From Bacteroidota bacterium (GTDB lineage Bacteria > Bacteroidota > Bacteroidia > Bacteroidales > Bacteroidaceae): a stretch of DNA of 64,000 bases. Every line of letters begins with the position of its first letter. Positions within the stretch are counted from its first letter, which is position 1. Location: contig JAFABV010000008.1 of the NCBI GenBank assembly GCA_023425865.1, positions 1 to 64,000 on the forward strand. Reading direction: 5' to 3'. Below the pieces are notes generated by a model. That model saw only the letters and a list, made by a program, of their open reading frames with translations. It ran no database searches and was not told the DNA's origin. Positions 9,126 to 17,439 of the stretch are shown one piece after another. Both the position numbers and the translations under genes were made by a program.

Positions 9126-11900
9126 ATGCCGAATCTCAGTCTGTTCAACCAAATCAAGGAAGGCATCACAGATACCTGTTATATCTGTGTCAAGGAAATG
9201 CGGGGCGTCGTAAAAGACGAGGGAGTACTGATATTCTGTGTTTTTCTGCCACTCATCTACCCCCTGCTCTATTCGTGGATTTACAATAACGAAGTGGTAC
9301 ACGATGTTCCCGTGGCCGTCATCGACCGCTCCCACTCCGCCACCTCGCGAGAGTTTCTGCGTCATCTCGATGCCACCTCCAGCGTCAAGGTGGCCTACTA
9401 TTGTGACGCGCTCCCCGAAGCCAAGGAACTCACCGGCAAGCAGCAGGTACACGGCACCGTCTATTTTCCTGAAGATTTCGAGACCCGACTCTTCCGTGGC
9501 GAACAGGCTACGGTGGGCGTTTACACCGACATGAGCCTCATCCTCACCTACAAGGCCATCTTTCAGGCGGCCCAGGAGGTGGCTACACACATGAACTCCA
9601 AGATTCAGGTCAGCCAAACCAACAACTTCACCGACCGTGACGACGAGGTGGCCACACAGCCGCTGGCCTACGAAGAGGTGCCCATTTTCAACACCACCGG
9701 CGGTTATGGCAACGCCCTCCTGCCCGCGGTACTGATGCTCATTCTGCAGCAGACCCTGCTGTTGGGCATAGGCCTCGCTGCCGGTACCGCCCGTGAGAAC
9801 AACCGCTACCAAGACCTCGTGCCTATCTCCAAGCACTATGCCGGCATCCTCCGCATCGTGCTCGGCAAGTCGCTCTGCTACTTCACGCTCTATATGGTCA
9901 TGGGCACCTACCTTGCGTTGGTCGTTCCCCACCTGTTCTCCTTCACCTCACTGGCCACCTTCGAGACCCTCGCCGGCCTGCTGGTGCCCTATATCCTTGC
10001 CTGTATCTTTTTCGGCATGATTGTGTCGAGCGTCATGCGCTATCGCGAAAACGTACTGCTATTGGTCATCTTCACCTCTATCCCGCTCTTGTTTCTCACG
10101 GGCGCCAGCTGGCCGCAGTCCAGCATCCCTCCTTTCTGGGAGAGTTTCTCCTGGCTCTTCCCGTCTACCTTCGGCGTGCGCGGCTTCCTGCGCATATCGT
10201 CGATGGGTGCCACGCTCAACGACATTCGGGTGGAATACCAAGCCCTGTGGACACAGGTGCTCATTTACTTTGTGCTGGCCTGCGCCGTCTATCGTTACCA
10301 GATCATCAGCTCGCGCCGCCGTGCCCATGCCCAGATGGAATCGCTCAAGAGAAAGGTGACCGAAGCCAAGCAGCGCAAAATATCGCAGAGCGGCTCGGCC
10401 AAAACCCTGATCGTCATCGCCATTTCTACCTTCGCGCTATGCGCACAGGCCAACCCCGTACTGCCCACCCCGCAACATATCACCGCCGGCAAGGGGCAGC
10501 TCACTTGGAATACCAAGCATACCCTGAAAGTCTACGCCGACGCCCGCTGCTTAGACCTCCTAACAGAGAAGGTGCTGCCCGGTGTAGCGACCACCGCCGT
10601 GGCCGACAGCGGCAAGGCCGACATCGTCTTCTGGCGCAACGAGTCGCTAAGCCCCGAAAGCTACCAACTGCGCATTACGCGCAAGGGCATCACCGTCGAG
10701 GCGGCCGACTACGCGGGCTGGGTGTACGCCATACAGACCCTCAGCCAGTGGAAGCAGAGCGGCAAAGCGGGCCAGCCCGTCTTTCCCTGCGCCCACATCA
10801 CCGACCGCCCGCTGATGGGCTGGCGAGGCTTCATGCTCGATTCCGGCCGACAATACCAGCCACTCACCACCATCAAGCGCTGCTTAGACCTAATGGGCAT
10901 GCTGAAGATGAACCGGTTTCACTGGCACCTCACCGAGGGTTTAGGCTGGCGGCTGCCAGTAGAGGCATATCCCAAACTCACCTCCGTAGGGGCTTTCGTG
11001 GGGCAAGGCGAAGGACAGCAAGGCTATTATTCGCGCGAAGACATCAAAGAAGTCATCGCCTACGCGGCCCGGCTCGGCATCACGGTTATTCCCGAGGTCG
11101 ACCTGCCCGGCCACAGCGAGGCAGCCCTCACCGCCTATCCCCAATACACCTGCTTCGGTACCCGCCCCGTCATTCCCACGACGGGTTTCACGCCCACCAT
11201 CTTCTGCGCGGGCAAAGACTCGGTCATGGCATTCCTCAAGGATGTGCTGGGCGAGGTGTGCCAGCTCTTCCCCGGGCAGTATATCCATCTGGGAGGCGAC
11301 GAAGCGCCCAAAGACAACTGGGACCGCTGTCCCGACTGCCAACGCCGAATATCACAACAGCATCTCCGCGACAGCCATGGCCTGCAGATGTGGATGGCCG
11401 CGGAACTGGCAAAATATGTGGCGGAGAAAGGCAAAACGCCCATCTTTTACGGTGACGTGGTCGTGCGCGACGGCTACGCGTTGCCGCAAAACGCCATCGT
11501 GGAATGGTGGAATTATCGTAGCGCAGGAGACACAGAATACCGGCAAGCCGTCAAGCACGGACTGCAGGTCATAGGAGGAACCAACTATTACAACTACCTG
11601 AACTTCCCACTTGAGCCGTGGAAAGGCTATGGCAAGGAGCGCACCTTCGGCCTGAAAGAGGCTTACACGCAGAATCCCTCATACCAGGCATTTCTGGCCG
11701 CACCCGAGAAAATGAAGGGCATGGAGTGTATGCTCTGGACAGACTACGGCCTGCAGCCCCACCAATTCGGCCAACGCCTGATGCCCCGCATACTGGCCCT
11801 TGCCCAGCAAATGTGGCATGTGGGCCCATTGCCCCACTATGCCGAGTTTGAAAAGACCATCCAAACGCTCAAACCCTTCTTCGCGTCTCACGGATGGTAA
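9126..11900 (+). CDS. ABC-2 permease fused in frame to a GH20 beta-N-acetylhexosaminidase
   Basis: One uninterrupted reading frame of 924 residues. Residues 1-about 420 form an ABC-2 permease: N-terminal helix LIFCVFLPLIYPLLYSWIY, periplasmic domain starting DVPVAVIDRSHSATSREF, about five C-terminal helices, then a basic tail. Residues 426-442 (KTLIVIAISTFALCAQA) look like a signal sequence. Residues 443-924 are a GH20 enzyme, which removes terminal GlcNAc/GalNAc from glycans. It has the GH20 N-terminal domain, FHWHLTEGLGW near the start of the barrel, and the catalytic Asp-Glu pair D725-E726 in HLGGDEAP. If translated as one chain, the internal hydrophobic helix would place GH20 in the periplasm. 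GH20 could instead start at ATG 10339 (M of MESLKRK) or at the GTG shortly after it. I see no stop between the two halves. Confidence 0.8.
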   Translation: MPNLSLFNQIKEGITDTCYICVKEMRGVVKDEGVLIFCVFLPLIYPLLYSWIYNNEVVHDVPVAVIDRSHSATSREFLRHLDATSSVKVAYYCDALPEAKELTGKQQVHGTVYFPEDFETRLFRGEQATVGVYTDMSLILTYKAIFQAAQEVATHMNSKIQVSQTNNFTDRDDEVATQPLAYEEVPIFNTTGGYGNALLPAVLMLILQQTLLLGIGLAAGTARENNRYQDLVPISKHYAGILRIVLGKSLCYFTLYMVMGTYLALVVPHLFSFTSLATFETLAGLLVPYILACIFFGMIVSSVMRYRENVLLLVIFTSIPLLFLTGASWPQSSIPPFWESFSWLFPSTFGVRGFLRISSMGATLNDIRVEYQALWTQVLIYFVLACAVYRYQIISSRRRAHAQMESLKRKVTEAKQRKISQSGSAKTLIVIAISTFALCAQANPVLPTPQHITAGKGQLTWNTKHTLKVYADARCLDLLTEKVLPGVATTAVADSGKADIVFWRNESLSPESYQLRITRKGITVEAADYAGWVYAIQTLSQWKQSGKAGQPVFPCAHITDRPLMGWRGFMLDSGRQYQPLTTIKRCLDLMGMLKMNRFHWHLTEGLGWRLPVEAYPKLTSVGAFVGQGEGQQGYYSREDIKEVIAYAARLGITVIPEVDLPGHSEAALTAYPQYTCFGTRPVIPTTGFTPTIFCAGKDSVMAFLKDVLGEVCQLFPGQYIHLGGDEAPKDNWDRCPDCQRRISQQHLRDSHGLQMWMAAELAKYVAEKGKTPIFYGDVVVRDGYALPQNAIVEWWNYRSAGDTEYRQAVKHGLQVIGGTNYYNYLNFPLEPWKGYGKERTFGLKEAYTQNPSYQAFLAAPEKMKGMECMLWTDYGLQPHQFGQRLMPRILALAQQMWHVGPLPHYAEFEKTIQTLKPFFASHGW

Positions 11901-11963
11901 TCCCCATCGGCCTATGCCCGTGGCATAGACCCATGGCATATCGCTTGCCCCGAAACCGTCAGG

Positions 11964-14066
11964 TCAAGCCCCACCGAACGGCACCCGCCAGTCGCAGCCC
12001 TCGCGCCAACGAGAGCAGCCGAACGCCGTCTTCCCTTTGATGATAACCCCCTGCCCACATTTGGGGCACACCTCGCCCACCTTTGGCTCGGTCGCCACAA
12101 CGGCCGGAGCGGCTTGGGGCGCGGGCTTTGACGCGGACGACGACTTCGAGGCACGGGGCTTTCGCGGCCTTTTGGCCGCAGCCGCAGGGGCGTCGGGCGT
12201 GGGCGCGGGCGACTTCGGGGCCGGCCCCGGCTCGCCACTCTCAATATGGCGGTCGCTGCTATCGTGCATCACGTCAGACACTATCGTGGCCACCTGCGCC
12301 TTCAGTTCGCTCACAAACAGCGCCGGGTCGTACTTGTGATGCTCTATGTCGCGCAACTTCTTCTCCCAGATGCCCGTCAGCTCACAACTGGTGAGCAGAC
12401 GCTCGCGGATGGTGTCTATCAGCTGCATGCCCGTGGGCGTGGCCACCAGGTTCTTGCGCTCACGACGAATGTAGTGGCGCTTGAACAGCGTCTCGATGAT
12501 GCCCGCGCGAGACGAAGGCCGGCCAATGCCGTTCTCCTTCATGGCGGCACGCAGTTCCTCATCGTCCACAAACTTGCCCGCCGTCTCCATGGCGCGCAGC
12601 AGCGAAGCCTCGGTATAGTGCTTGGGCGCCTGCGTCATCTTCTCGGTCAGCGTGGGCTGGTGGGGGCCCGACTCGCCCTTGACAAATGTGGGCAACGTGC
12701 GCTCCTCGTCATCCTTACGGTTGTCGTCATCATCCACCCGCTGGTCGTCCTTGGCATACACGGCACGCCATCCCGGAGAGAGAATCTCCTTGCCCGACAC
12801 CTTGAACTCCACCTCGTCGACCTTACCGGTCACCGTAGTGGTAGAAAACTTGCAGTCGGGGTAGAAGGCCGCCACAAAACGGCGGGCAATGAGGTCGTAC
12901 ACCTTGAGCTCAAAGTCGGTCAGCCCGTTAGGCGTCTGCCCAGTGGGAATGATGGCGTGGTGGTCGGTCACTTTAGAATTGTCGAACACACGCTTGGTCT
13001 TAGGCAGCGTGGGGCTTGTGGTGGCCAGGTCTTTGATAATCTGCAGATAGGGTTTCTGCCCTGCCACCAGCATCTGGCTCACCCCGTTGAGTATGGATGG
13101 GCATTTGGGATAGATGTCTTCCGAGAGAAACTGAGTGTCTACACGCGGATAGGTGGTGAGTTTTTTCTCATACAGCCCCTGGATAAGGTTCAGGGTCATA
13201 TCGGCCGAGAACCCAAACTTGCGGTTGCAGTCCACCTGCAGCGAGGTGAGGTCGTAGAGAGGCTTGGGCGCCTCCTTGCCCTGCTTCTTCTGCACGTCGG
13301 TCACCTCAAAGGGCTTGCCCGCTATGCGCGCGAAGTCGCGCTCACCCTCCTCCTTGCTCTGGTAGCGGCCCGACGTGGCCGTGAAAAGCGTGTCACGGTA
13401 GATGGTAGACAGCACCCAGTAAGGCTCAGGCTTGAAGTTGGCTATCTCTTTGTCGCGGTTGACAATGAGCGCCAAGGTGGGCGTCTGCACGCGCCCGATA
13501 GACAACACCTGCCCATTTTGCTGCCTATAACGCAGCGTATAGAGGCGAGTGCAGTTCATGCCGAGCAGCCAGTCGCCAATGGCACGGCTCAGTCCGGCCA
13601 AGTACAGGCTCTCATAGTCTTTCTGGTCCTTGAGGTTCTGAAAGCCCTCACGTATGGCCTCATCGGTCATCGACGAGATCCACAGTCGCTTCACCGGGCA
13701 CTTGACCTTGGCCAACTGCATCACCCAGCGCTGTATGAGTTCGCCCTCCTGGCCGGCATCACCGCAGTTGATGATTTCGTCGGCCTCGCTGTACAACCGG
13801 GCAATGGTGTTAAACTGCCGTTCGATGCCCTGGTCGGGAATGAGTTTGATGCCAAAGCGCTCGGGCACCATGGGCAGGGCCGCCAAGGTCCAGAACTTCC
13901 AGTTCTGCTGGTAGTCGTTGGGTTCTTTCAGCTCACACAGATGTCCGAAGGTCCATGTCACCTGGTAACCATTGCCTTCCATGTAGCCGTCCTTCTGGAT
14001 ATTTGCCCCGAGTATGCGGGCAATGTCGCGTGCCACACTGGGTTTCTCAGCGATACATACTTTCAT
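11964..14066 (-). CDS. topB: DNA topoisomerase III (type IA)
   Basis: This 700-residue enzyme relaxes and decatenates DNA by cutting one strand. It opens with a TOPRIM domain (MKVCIAEKPSVARDIARILG, with the acidic string INCGDAGQEGEL) and continues with the type IA core. The catalytic tyrosine is Y306 in LTTYPRVDTQFLS. The tail is a low-complexity Ala/Pro/Lys/Ser linker of about 55 residues followed by one zinc-ribbon-like motif (CPKCGQGV...CSRWREGCDW). ATG 14066 was chosen because the conserved KVCIAEKPSVA begins there; an upstream in-frame ATG would add 39 unrelated residues. It converges with the permease-GH20 gene. Confidence 0.93.
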   Translation of the reverse strand: MKVCIAEKPSVARDIARILGANIQKDGYMEGNGYQVTWTFGHLCELKEPNDYQQNWKFWTLAALPMVPERFGIKLIPDQGIERQFNTIARLYSEADEIINCGDAGQEGELIQRWVMQLAKVKCPVKRLWISSMTDEAIREGFQNLKDQKDYESLYLAGLSRAIGDWLLGMNCTRLYTLRYRQQNGQVLSIGRVQTPTLALIVNRDKEIANFKPEPYWVLSTIYRDTLFTATSGRYQSKEEGERDFARIAGKPFEVTDVQKKQGKEAPKPLYDLTSLQVDCNRKFGFSADMTLNLIQGLYEKKLTTYPRVDTQFLSEDIYPKCPSILNGVSQMLVAGQKPYLQIIKDLATTSPTLPKTKRVFDNSKVTDHHAIIPTGQTPNGLTDFELKVYDLIARRFVAAFYPDCKFSTTTVTGKVDEVEFKVSGKEILSPGWRAVYAKDDQRVDDDDNRKDDEERTLPTFVKGESGPHQPTLTEKMTQAPKHYTEASLLRAMETAGKFVDDEELRAAMKENGIGRPSSRAGIIETLFKRHYIRRERKNLVATPTGMQLIDTIRERLLTSCELTGIWEKKLRDIEHHKYDPALFVSELKAQVATIVSDVMHDSSDRHIESGEPGPAPKSPAPTPDAPAAAAKRPRKPRASKSSSASKPAPQAAPAVVATEPKVGEVCPKCGQGVIIKGKTAFGCSRWREGCDWRVPFGGA

Positions 14067-14294
14067 CTTGATTGTTTCTTTGGCTGCAAAGGTAATAAAA
14101 TCATTGGGAAAGGCGCCCATGGCACACCCCTTTCTTGCCAAAAACAATGTGCCTGCCCTCCGTCCGCCCCACCCCGCAAGCATTGCCCCAACGCACGTCT
14201 GGCACCGCTTCTACGCAGTTGGGGCGTGGCCGTTGGCACCTCCCGCGCCATCGGCAAATACGCCGAGGTGGAATACTTCGGATGAAATCATGCC

Positions 14295-14383
14295 ATGATT
14301 CTATATGAAACCATAGAATGATTCTATATAAAACCATAAGATAATTCTATATAAAACCATCCGATAATTTAATACAGAATCAT
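14295..14383 (+). repeat. Palindromic 23-bp repeat, cluster 1 (4 units)
   Basis: Units start at 14295, 14318, 14341 and 14364, exactly 23 bp apart. Each is a 20-bp imperfect palindrome close to ATRATTCTATATAAAACCAT, followed by a 3-bp linker (AGA, AAG, CCG). The fourth unit is degenerate. The same unit recurs near 28.8, 43.9 and 54.5 kb. Confidence 0.85.
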
Positions 14384-14547
14384 TACACCCTTGATACAGA
14401 ACGACGCGGGCAGCGTGGCCTTGAGTGCGGGCGCCTACGGCCTGACGGCCGTATCAGAAGCGGCAGGAGACACCGGCAAACCTTCCTGCGGGCTCATTTT
14501 TTTGTCAATTTTAGCCCATGAAAAAAGGGTGTCTATAAAAAAAGTTC

Positions 14548-14583
14548 TACCTTTGCACCACACTTTGCAACACGCAAAAGTGT
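14548..14583 (+). promoter_or_regulatory. lutABC promoter -7 box and leader hairpin
   Basis: TACCTTTG (14548-14555) is a clear Bacteroidetes -7 box 45 bp before lutA; no -33 box is obvious. Immediately downstream, ACACTTTGC (14560-14568) and GCAAAAGTGT (14574-14583) can pair (one bulge) with a short loop, at or near the predicted transcript 5' end. Confidence 0.55.
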
Positions 14584-14600
14584 ATTGGTTACATATCATC

Positions 14601-15341
14601 ATGAAAATTGGATTATTTGTCCCATGCTATGTCGATGCCCTCTACCCAGAGGTGGGCATAGCCACTTACCGCCTGCTCAGGCATTTGGGCGTCGAGGTAG
14701 ACTATCCCGAGAAGCAGACTTGCTGCGGCCAGCCTATGGCCAACGCCGGATTTGAGCAGATGGCCCAACCCTTGGCCGCAAAGTTTGACGACATGTTCAA
14801 GGATTTCGACTATGTGGTCATGCCCTCGGCCTCATGCGCCGCCTTTGTGCGCGAGTTTCATCCCCGTCTGCTCCAAGGCAAGGAACATGCCTGCATGTCG
14901 TTGTCGAAGACGGTAGACCTCGTTGAGTTTTTGCACGACGTGCTGCAGGTAACGTCTTTGCCGGGCAGCTTTCCCCACGTGGTAAGCGTTCATAACAGCT
15001 GTCACGGCGTGCGCGAGTTGGGTCTCTCGTCACCCACAGAGCAGCATCTGCCCCAGTTCAACAAAATTATCGACCTGCTGCAACTCAAGCAGGGCATCAC
15101 CATTCGCGAGCCCGAGCGTTCGGACGAGTGCTGCGGCTTTGGCGGCATGTTTGCCGTGGAAGAGCCTGCCGTGTCTGTGCGTATGGGCACCGACAAGATT
15201 CGCCGCCACATCGAGACGGGAGCCGAGTACATCACCGGGGCCGACTCGTCGTGCCTGATGCACATGGCCGGCATTGCCAAGAAAACCAAGCAACCCATAC
15301 AGTTTATACACGTGGCAGAGATATTGGCCCAAGGTATTTAG
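14601..15341 (+). CDS. lutA: Lactate utilization protein A (LutA/LldE, cysteine-rich iron-sulfur subunit)
   Basis: This 246-residue subunit belongs to the LutABC L-lactate oxidation complex (lactate to pyruvate). It carries the two CCG domains of this family: TCCGQPMANAGFEQM at about residue 37, and ECCGFGGMFAVEEPAVS at about 176. They are thought to bind an iron-sulfur centre, as in heterodisulfide reductase and glycolate oxidase subunits. The start at 14601 (MKIGLFVPCYVDALYPE) matches the family N-terminus; the frame is open further upstream but that part is not LutA-like. lutB follows after 31 bp and lutC after a further 21 bp. Family members can also serve glycolate or other hydroxy acids. 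Confidence 0.92.
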   Translation: MKIGLFVPCYVDALYPEVGIATYRLLRHLGVEVDYPEKQTCCGQPMANAGFEQMAQPLAAKFDDMFKDFDYVVMPSASCAAFVREFHPRLLQGKEHACMSLSKTVDLVEFLHDVLQVTSLPGSFPHVVSVHNSCHGVRELGLSSPTEQHLPQFNKIIDLLQLKQGITIREPERSDECCGFGGMFAVEEPAVSVRMGTDKIRRHIETGAEYITGADSSCLMHMAGIAKKTKQPIQFIHVAEILAQGI

Positions 15342-15372
15342 CCCTGCACAAGTGTGAATTATGAATTAAAAA

Positions 15373-16746
15373 ATGAGTACTATACATTCACAGAGGTCTA
15401 CAGAAATACTCAAAGACCACGATAAGGTGTCACGCCACGACCAGACATTCTGGTCTGTGCGCTCCAAGCACGACACCCAAGCCAAGATGCTGCCCGAATG
15501 GGAGACGCTGCGCAACCACGCTTCTGACATCAAGCGGCACACCATCACCCATCTGGCCGATTATTTGGAGCAGTTTGCCACCCAGTTAGAGAGCCGTGGC
15601 GTGATTGTGCACTGGGCCAAGGATGCCGACGAGCTCAATGAGATGGTATATGGCATTCTGGAGACGCACAAGGTGAAAAAGATGGTGAAATCGAAGTCGA
15701 TGCTCACCGAAGAGTGCGGCCTCAACGACTATCTCGAAACGCGCGGCATCGACGTGGTGGAGTCTGACTTGGGCGAGCGTATTCTTCAGCTCATGCACAA
15801 GGCACCCGCCCATATCGTGATGCCAGCCATACATATCACCCGCGAAGAGGTGGGCAAGACCTTCGAGGAGAAGGGCATCAGTCAGCAGGTGGGCAATAAC
15901 GACCCCACCTATCTCACCTACTGCGCGCGTGAGAGTCTGCGCCACGAGTTTATCGAGGCAGAGGCTGGCCTCACGGGCTGCAACTTCGGCGTGGCCGAGA
16001 CGGGCGACATCGTGGTGTGTACCAATGAGGGCAATGCCGACATGACCACCTCTATGCCTAAGCTGCACATCGTGACCATGGGCATAGAGAAGCTGGTGCC
16101 CGACTACCGCAGTCTGGCGGTGTTCCAGCGTCTGCTGGCCCGATGCGGCACAGGACAGCCCACCACGACGTTTACCTCGCACTTCCGGCAGGCACGTCCG
16201 GGCGGCGAGATGCACGTGGTGCTGCTCGACAACGGCCGCAGCGACATGCTGGCCGACGACGACCACTGGCAGACGCTGAAATGCATACGCTGCGGCGCCT
16301 GCATGAATACCTGTCCGGTGTACCGACGTTCTACCGGCGCAAGCTACACCTATTTCATACCCGGCCCCATCGGCATCAACCTCGCCATGTGCAAAGACCC
16401 CGTGCGCTACAGCGACAATGTGTCGGCATGCTCGCTCTGCCTGAGCTGCGACAAGGTTTGTCCGGCCGAGGTGAACCCCGGCTCACAGGTATATCTCTGG
16501 CGACAGCGCTTAGACACCTATGGCAAGGCCGACCCCATGAAGAAGGTGATGTCTAAGGGCATGACCCTGCTCTTCGACAATCCGGCACTTTACACCACGG
16601 CCTTGCGCTTCGCGCCCTTGGCCAATCTCGTTCCCGACGCCATGACACAGTTCAGTCGCCTCAATCCGTGGAGCGTCGGTCACACCAAACCGCTCTTTGC
16701 CAAACAGTCGTTCCACGAATGGTGGAAGGCCGAGCACAGGAAATAA
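15373..16746 (+). CDS. lutB: Lactate utilization iron-sulfur protein LutB/LldF
   Basis: This 457-residue protein passes electrons from lactate oxidation. An N-terminal LUD domain (about 60-290) includes TGCNFGVAETGDIVVCTNEGN. It is followed by two ferredoxin-type [4Fe-4S] motifs: CIRCGACMNTCPVYRR, and CSLCLSCDKVCPAEVNP about 50 residues later. A C-terminal LutB-specific tail follows. The length and order match LutB of Bacillus and LldF of Shewanella. It sits between lutA and lutC on the same strand. Confidence 0.94.
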   Translation: MSTIHSQRSTEILKDHDKVSRHDQTFWSVRSKHDTQAKMLPEWETLRNHASDIKRHTITHLADYLEQFATQLESRGVIVHWAKDADELNEMVYGILETHKVKKMVKSKSMLTEECGLNDYLETRGIDVVESDLGERILQLMHKAPAHIVMPAIHITREEVGKTFEEKGISQQVGNNDPTYLTYCARESLRHEFIEAEAGLTGCNFGVAETGDIVVCTNEGNADMTTSMPKLHIVTMGIEKLVPDYRSLAVFQRLLARCGTGQPTTTFTSHFRQARPGGEMHVVLLDNGRSDMLADDDHWQTLKCIRCGACMNTCPVYRRSTGASYTYFIPGPIGINLAMCKDPVRYSDNVSACSLCLSCDKVCPAEVNPGSQVYLWRQRLDTYGKADPMKKVMSKGMTLLFDNPALYTTALRFAPLANLVPDAMTQFSRLNPWSVGHTKPLFAKQSFHEWWKAEHRK

Positions 16747-16767
16747 ATACCCACAGCAAGCGCATAT

Positions 16768-17349
16768 ATGAAAAAAGAAGATTTGTTTGCCAAACTGCGA
16801 GCCAACACCTCACGGCAGTATGACATGCCCGACATGAACATCGACGCCATTACTTATGACGACACCGTGGCGCAGTTTATACAGATGACAGAGAGCGTGG
16901 GCGGCAAGGCTGTAGAGGCCAAAAAGACCGACGACCTCAACCAGCTCATCCGCAACCTCTACCCCGAGGCCAAGGTCTTTGCCTCTCATCTGCCCTACAT
17001 CAGCATTGCCCAGAAAAATCCTGACACGGTAGCCAGCGCCGAGGAGCTCAACGGTACTGACGTGGGTATTGTGCAAGGTACGGTGGGGGTGGCTGAGAAC
17101 GCCTGCGTATGGGTGCCGCAAACAATGAAGGAGAAGGCCGTATGTTTTATCTCTGAGTATCTGGTCATTGTTATCGACCGGCAGAATATCGTCAACAACA
17201 TGCACGAGGCCTATGCCCGCATACAAATGGACGCGACGTATAACTTCGGCACCTTCATCAGCGGGCCCTCGAAGACTGCCGATATCGAGCAGGCGCTGGT
17301 CATGGGCGCGCAGGCTGCCCGCGGCGTCACGGTGTTGATTCTGAGCTGA
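16768..17349 (+). CDS. lutC: Lactate utilization protein C (LUD domain)
   Basis: This is the 193-residue third member of the lactate oxidation operon, made almost entirely of one LUD (DUF162) domain. Typical strings are NGTDVGIVQGTVGVAENACVW and YNFGTFISGPSKTADIEQALVMGAQ; the latter is the C-terminal family signature. LutC has no redox motifs itself and is needed for function of the complex in Bacillus. Transcription ends at the strong hairpin at 17365-17407. Confidence 0.93.
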   Translation: MKKEDLFAKLRANTSRQYDMPDMNIDAITYDDTVAQFIQMTESVGGKAVEAKKTDDLNQLIRNLYPEAKVFASHLPYISIAQKNPDTVASAEELNGTDVGIVQGTVGVAENACVWVPQTMKEKAVCFISEYLVIVIDRQNIVNNMHEAYARIQMDATYNFGTFISGPSKTADIEQALVMGAQAARGVTVLILS

Positions 17350-17364
17350 CCCTGTATATACATG

Positions 17365-17411
17365 AATGTCGGGATGAAGAGGCCTCTTGGCTCTTCATCC
17401 CGACATTTGTT
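17365..17411. terminator. Strong bidirectional terminator between lutC and the fdt cassette
   Basis: A perfect 17-bp stem (17365-17381 with 17391-17407) and a 9-nt loop are followed by TGTTTC on the plus strand. It lies between convergent lutC and the aminotransferase gene and can serve both strands. Confidence 0.85.
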
Positions 17412-17439
17412 TCTGTCCACACGCAGCGGCACTGGCCGC

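Larger units (their letters stand above)
14067..14600. other. Intergenic region between topB and lutA
   Basis: This 534-bp divergent region holds a minus-strand -7 box for topB (TACCTTTG, plus CAAAGGTA at 14087-14094), a four-unit cluster of the 23-bp palindromic repeat (14295-14383), and the lutA promoter and leader (14548-14600). Short open frames here are not convincing genes. Confidence 0.6.

Noticed and set aside
12246..14285. 679-codon open frame on the plus strand opposite topB
   Set aside because: It is antisense to a clear topoisomerase III gene over nearly its full length; GC-rich third positions keep the opposite frame open. The translation shows no recognisable domain.
14295..14383. 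CRISPR-like appearance of the 23-bp repeat clusters
   Set aside because: Units abut with only 3-bp linkers, there are no unique spacers, and no cas genes are in the window.
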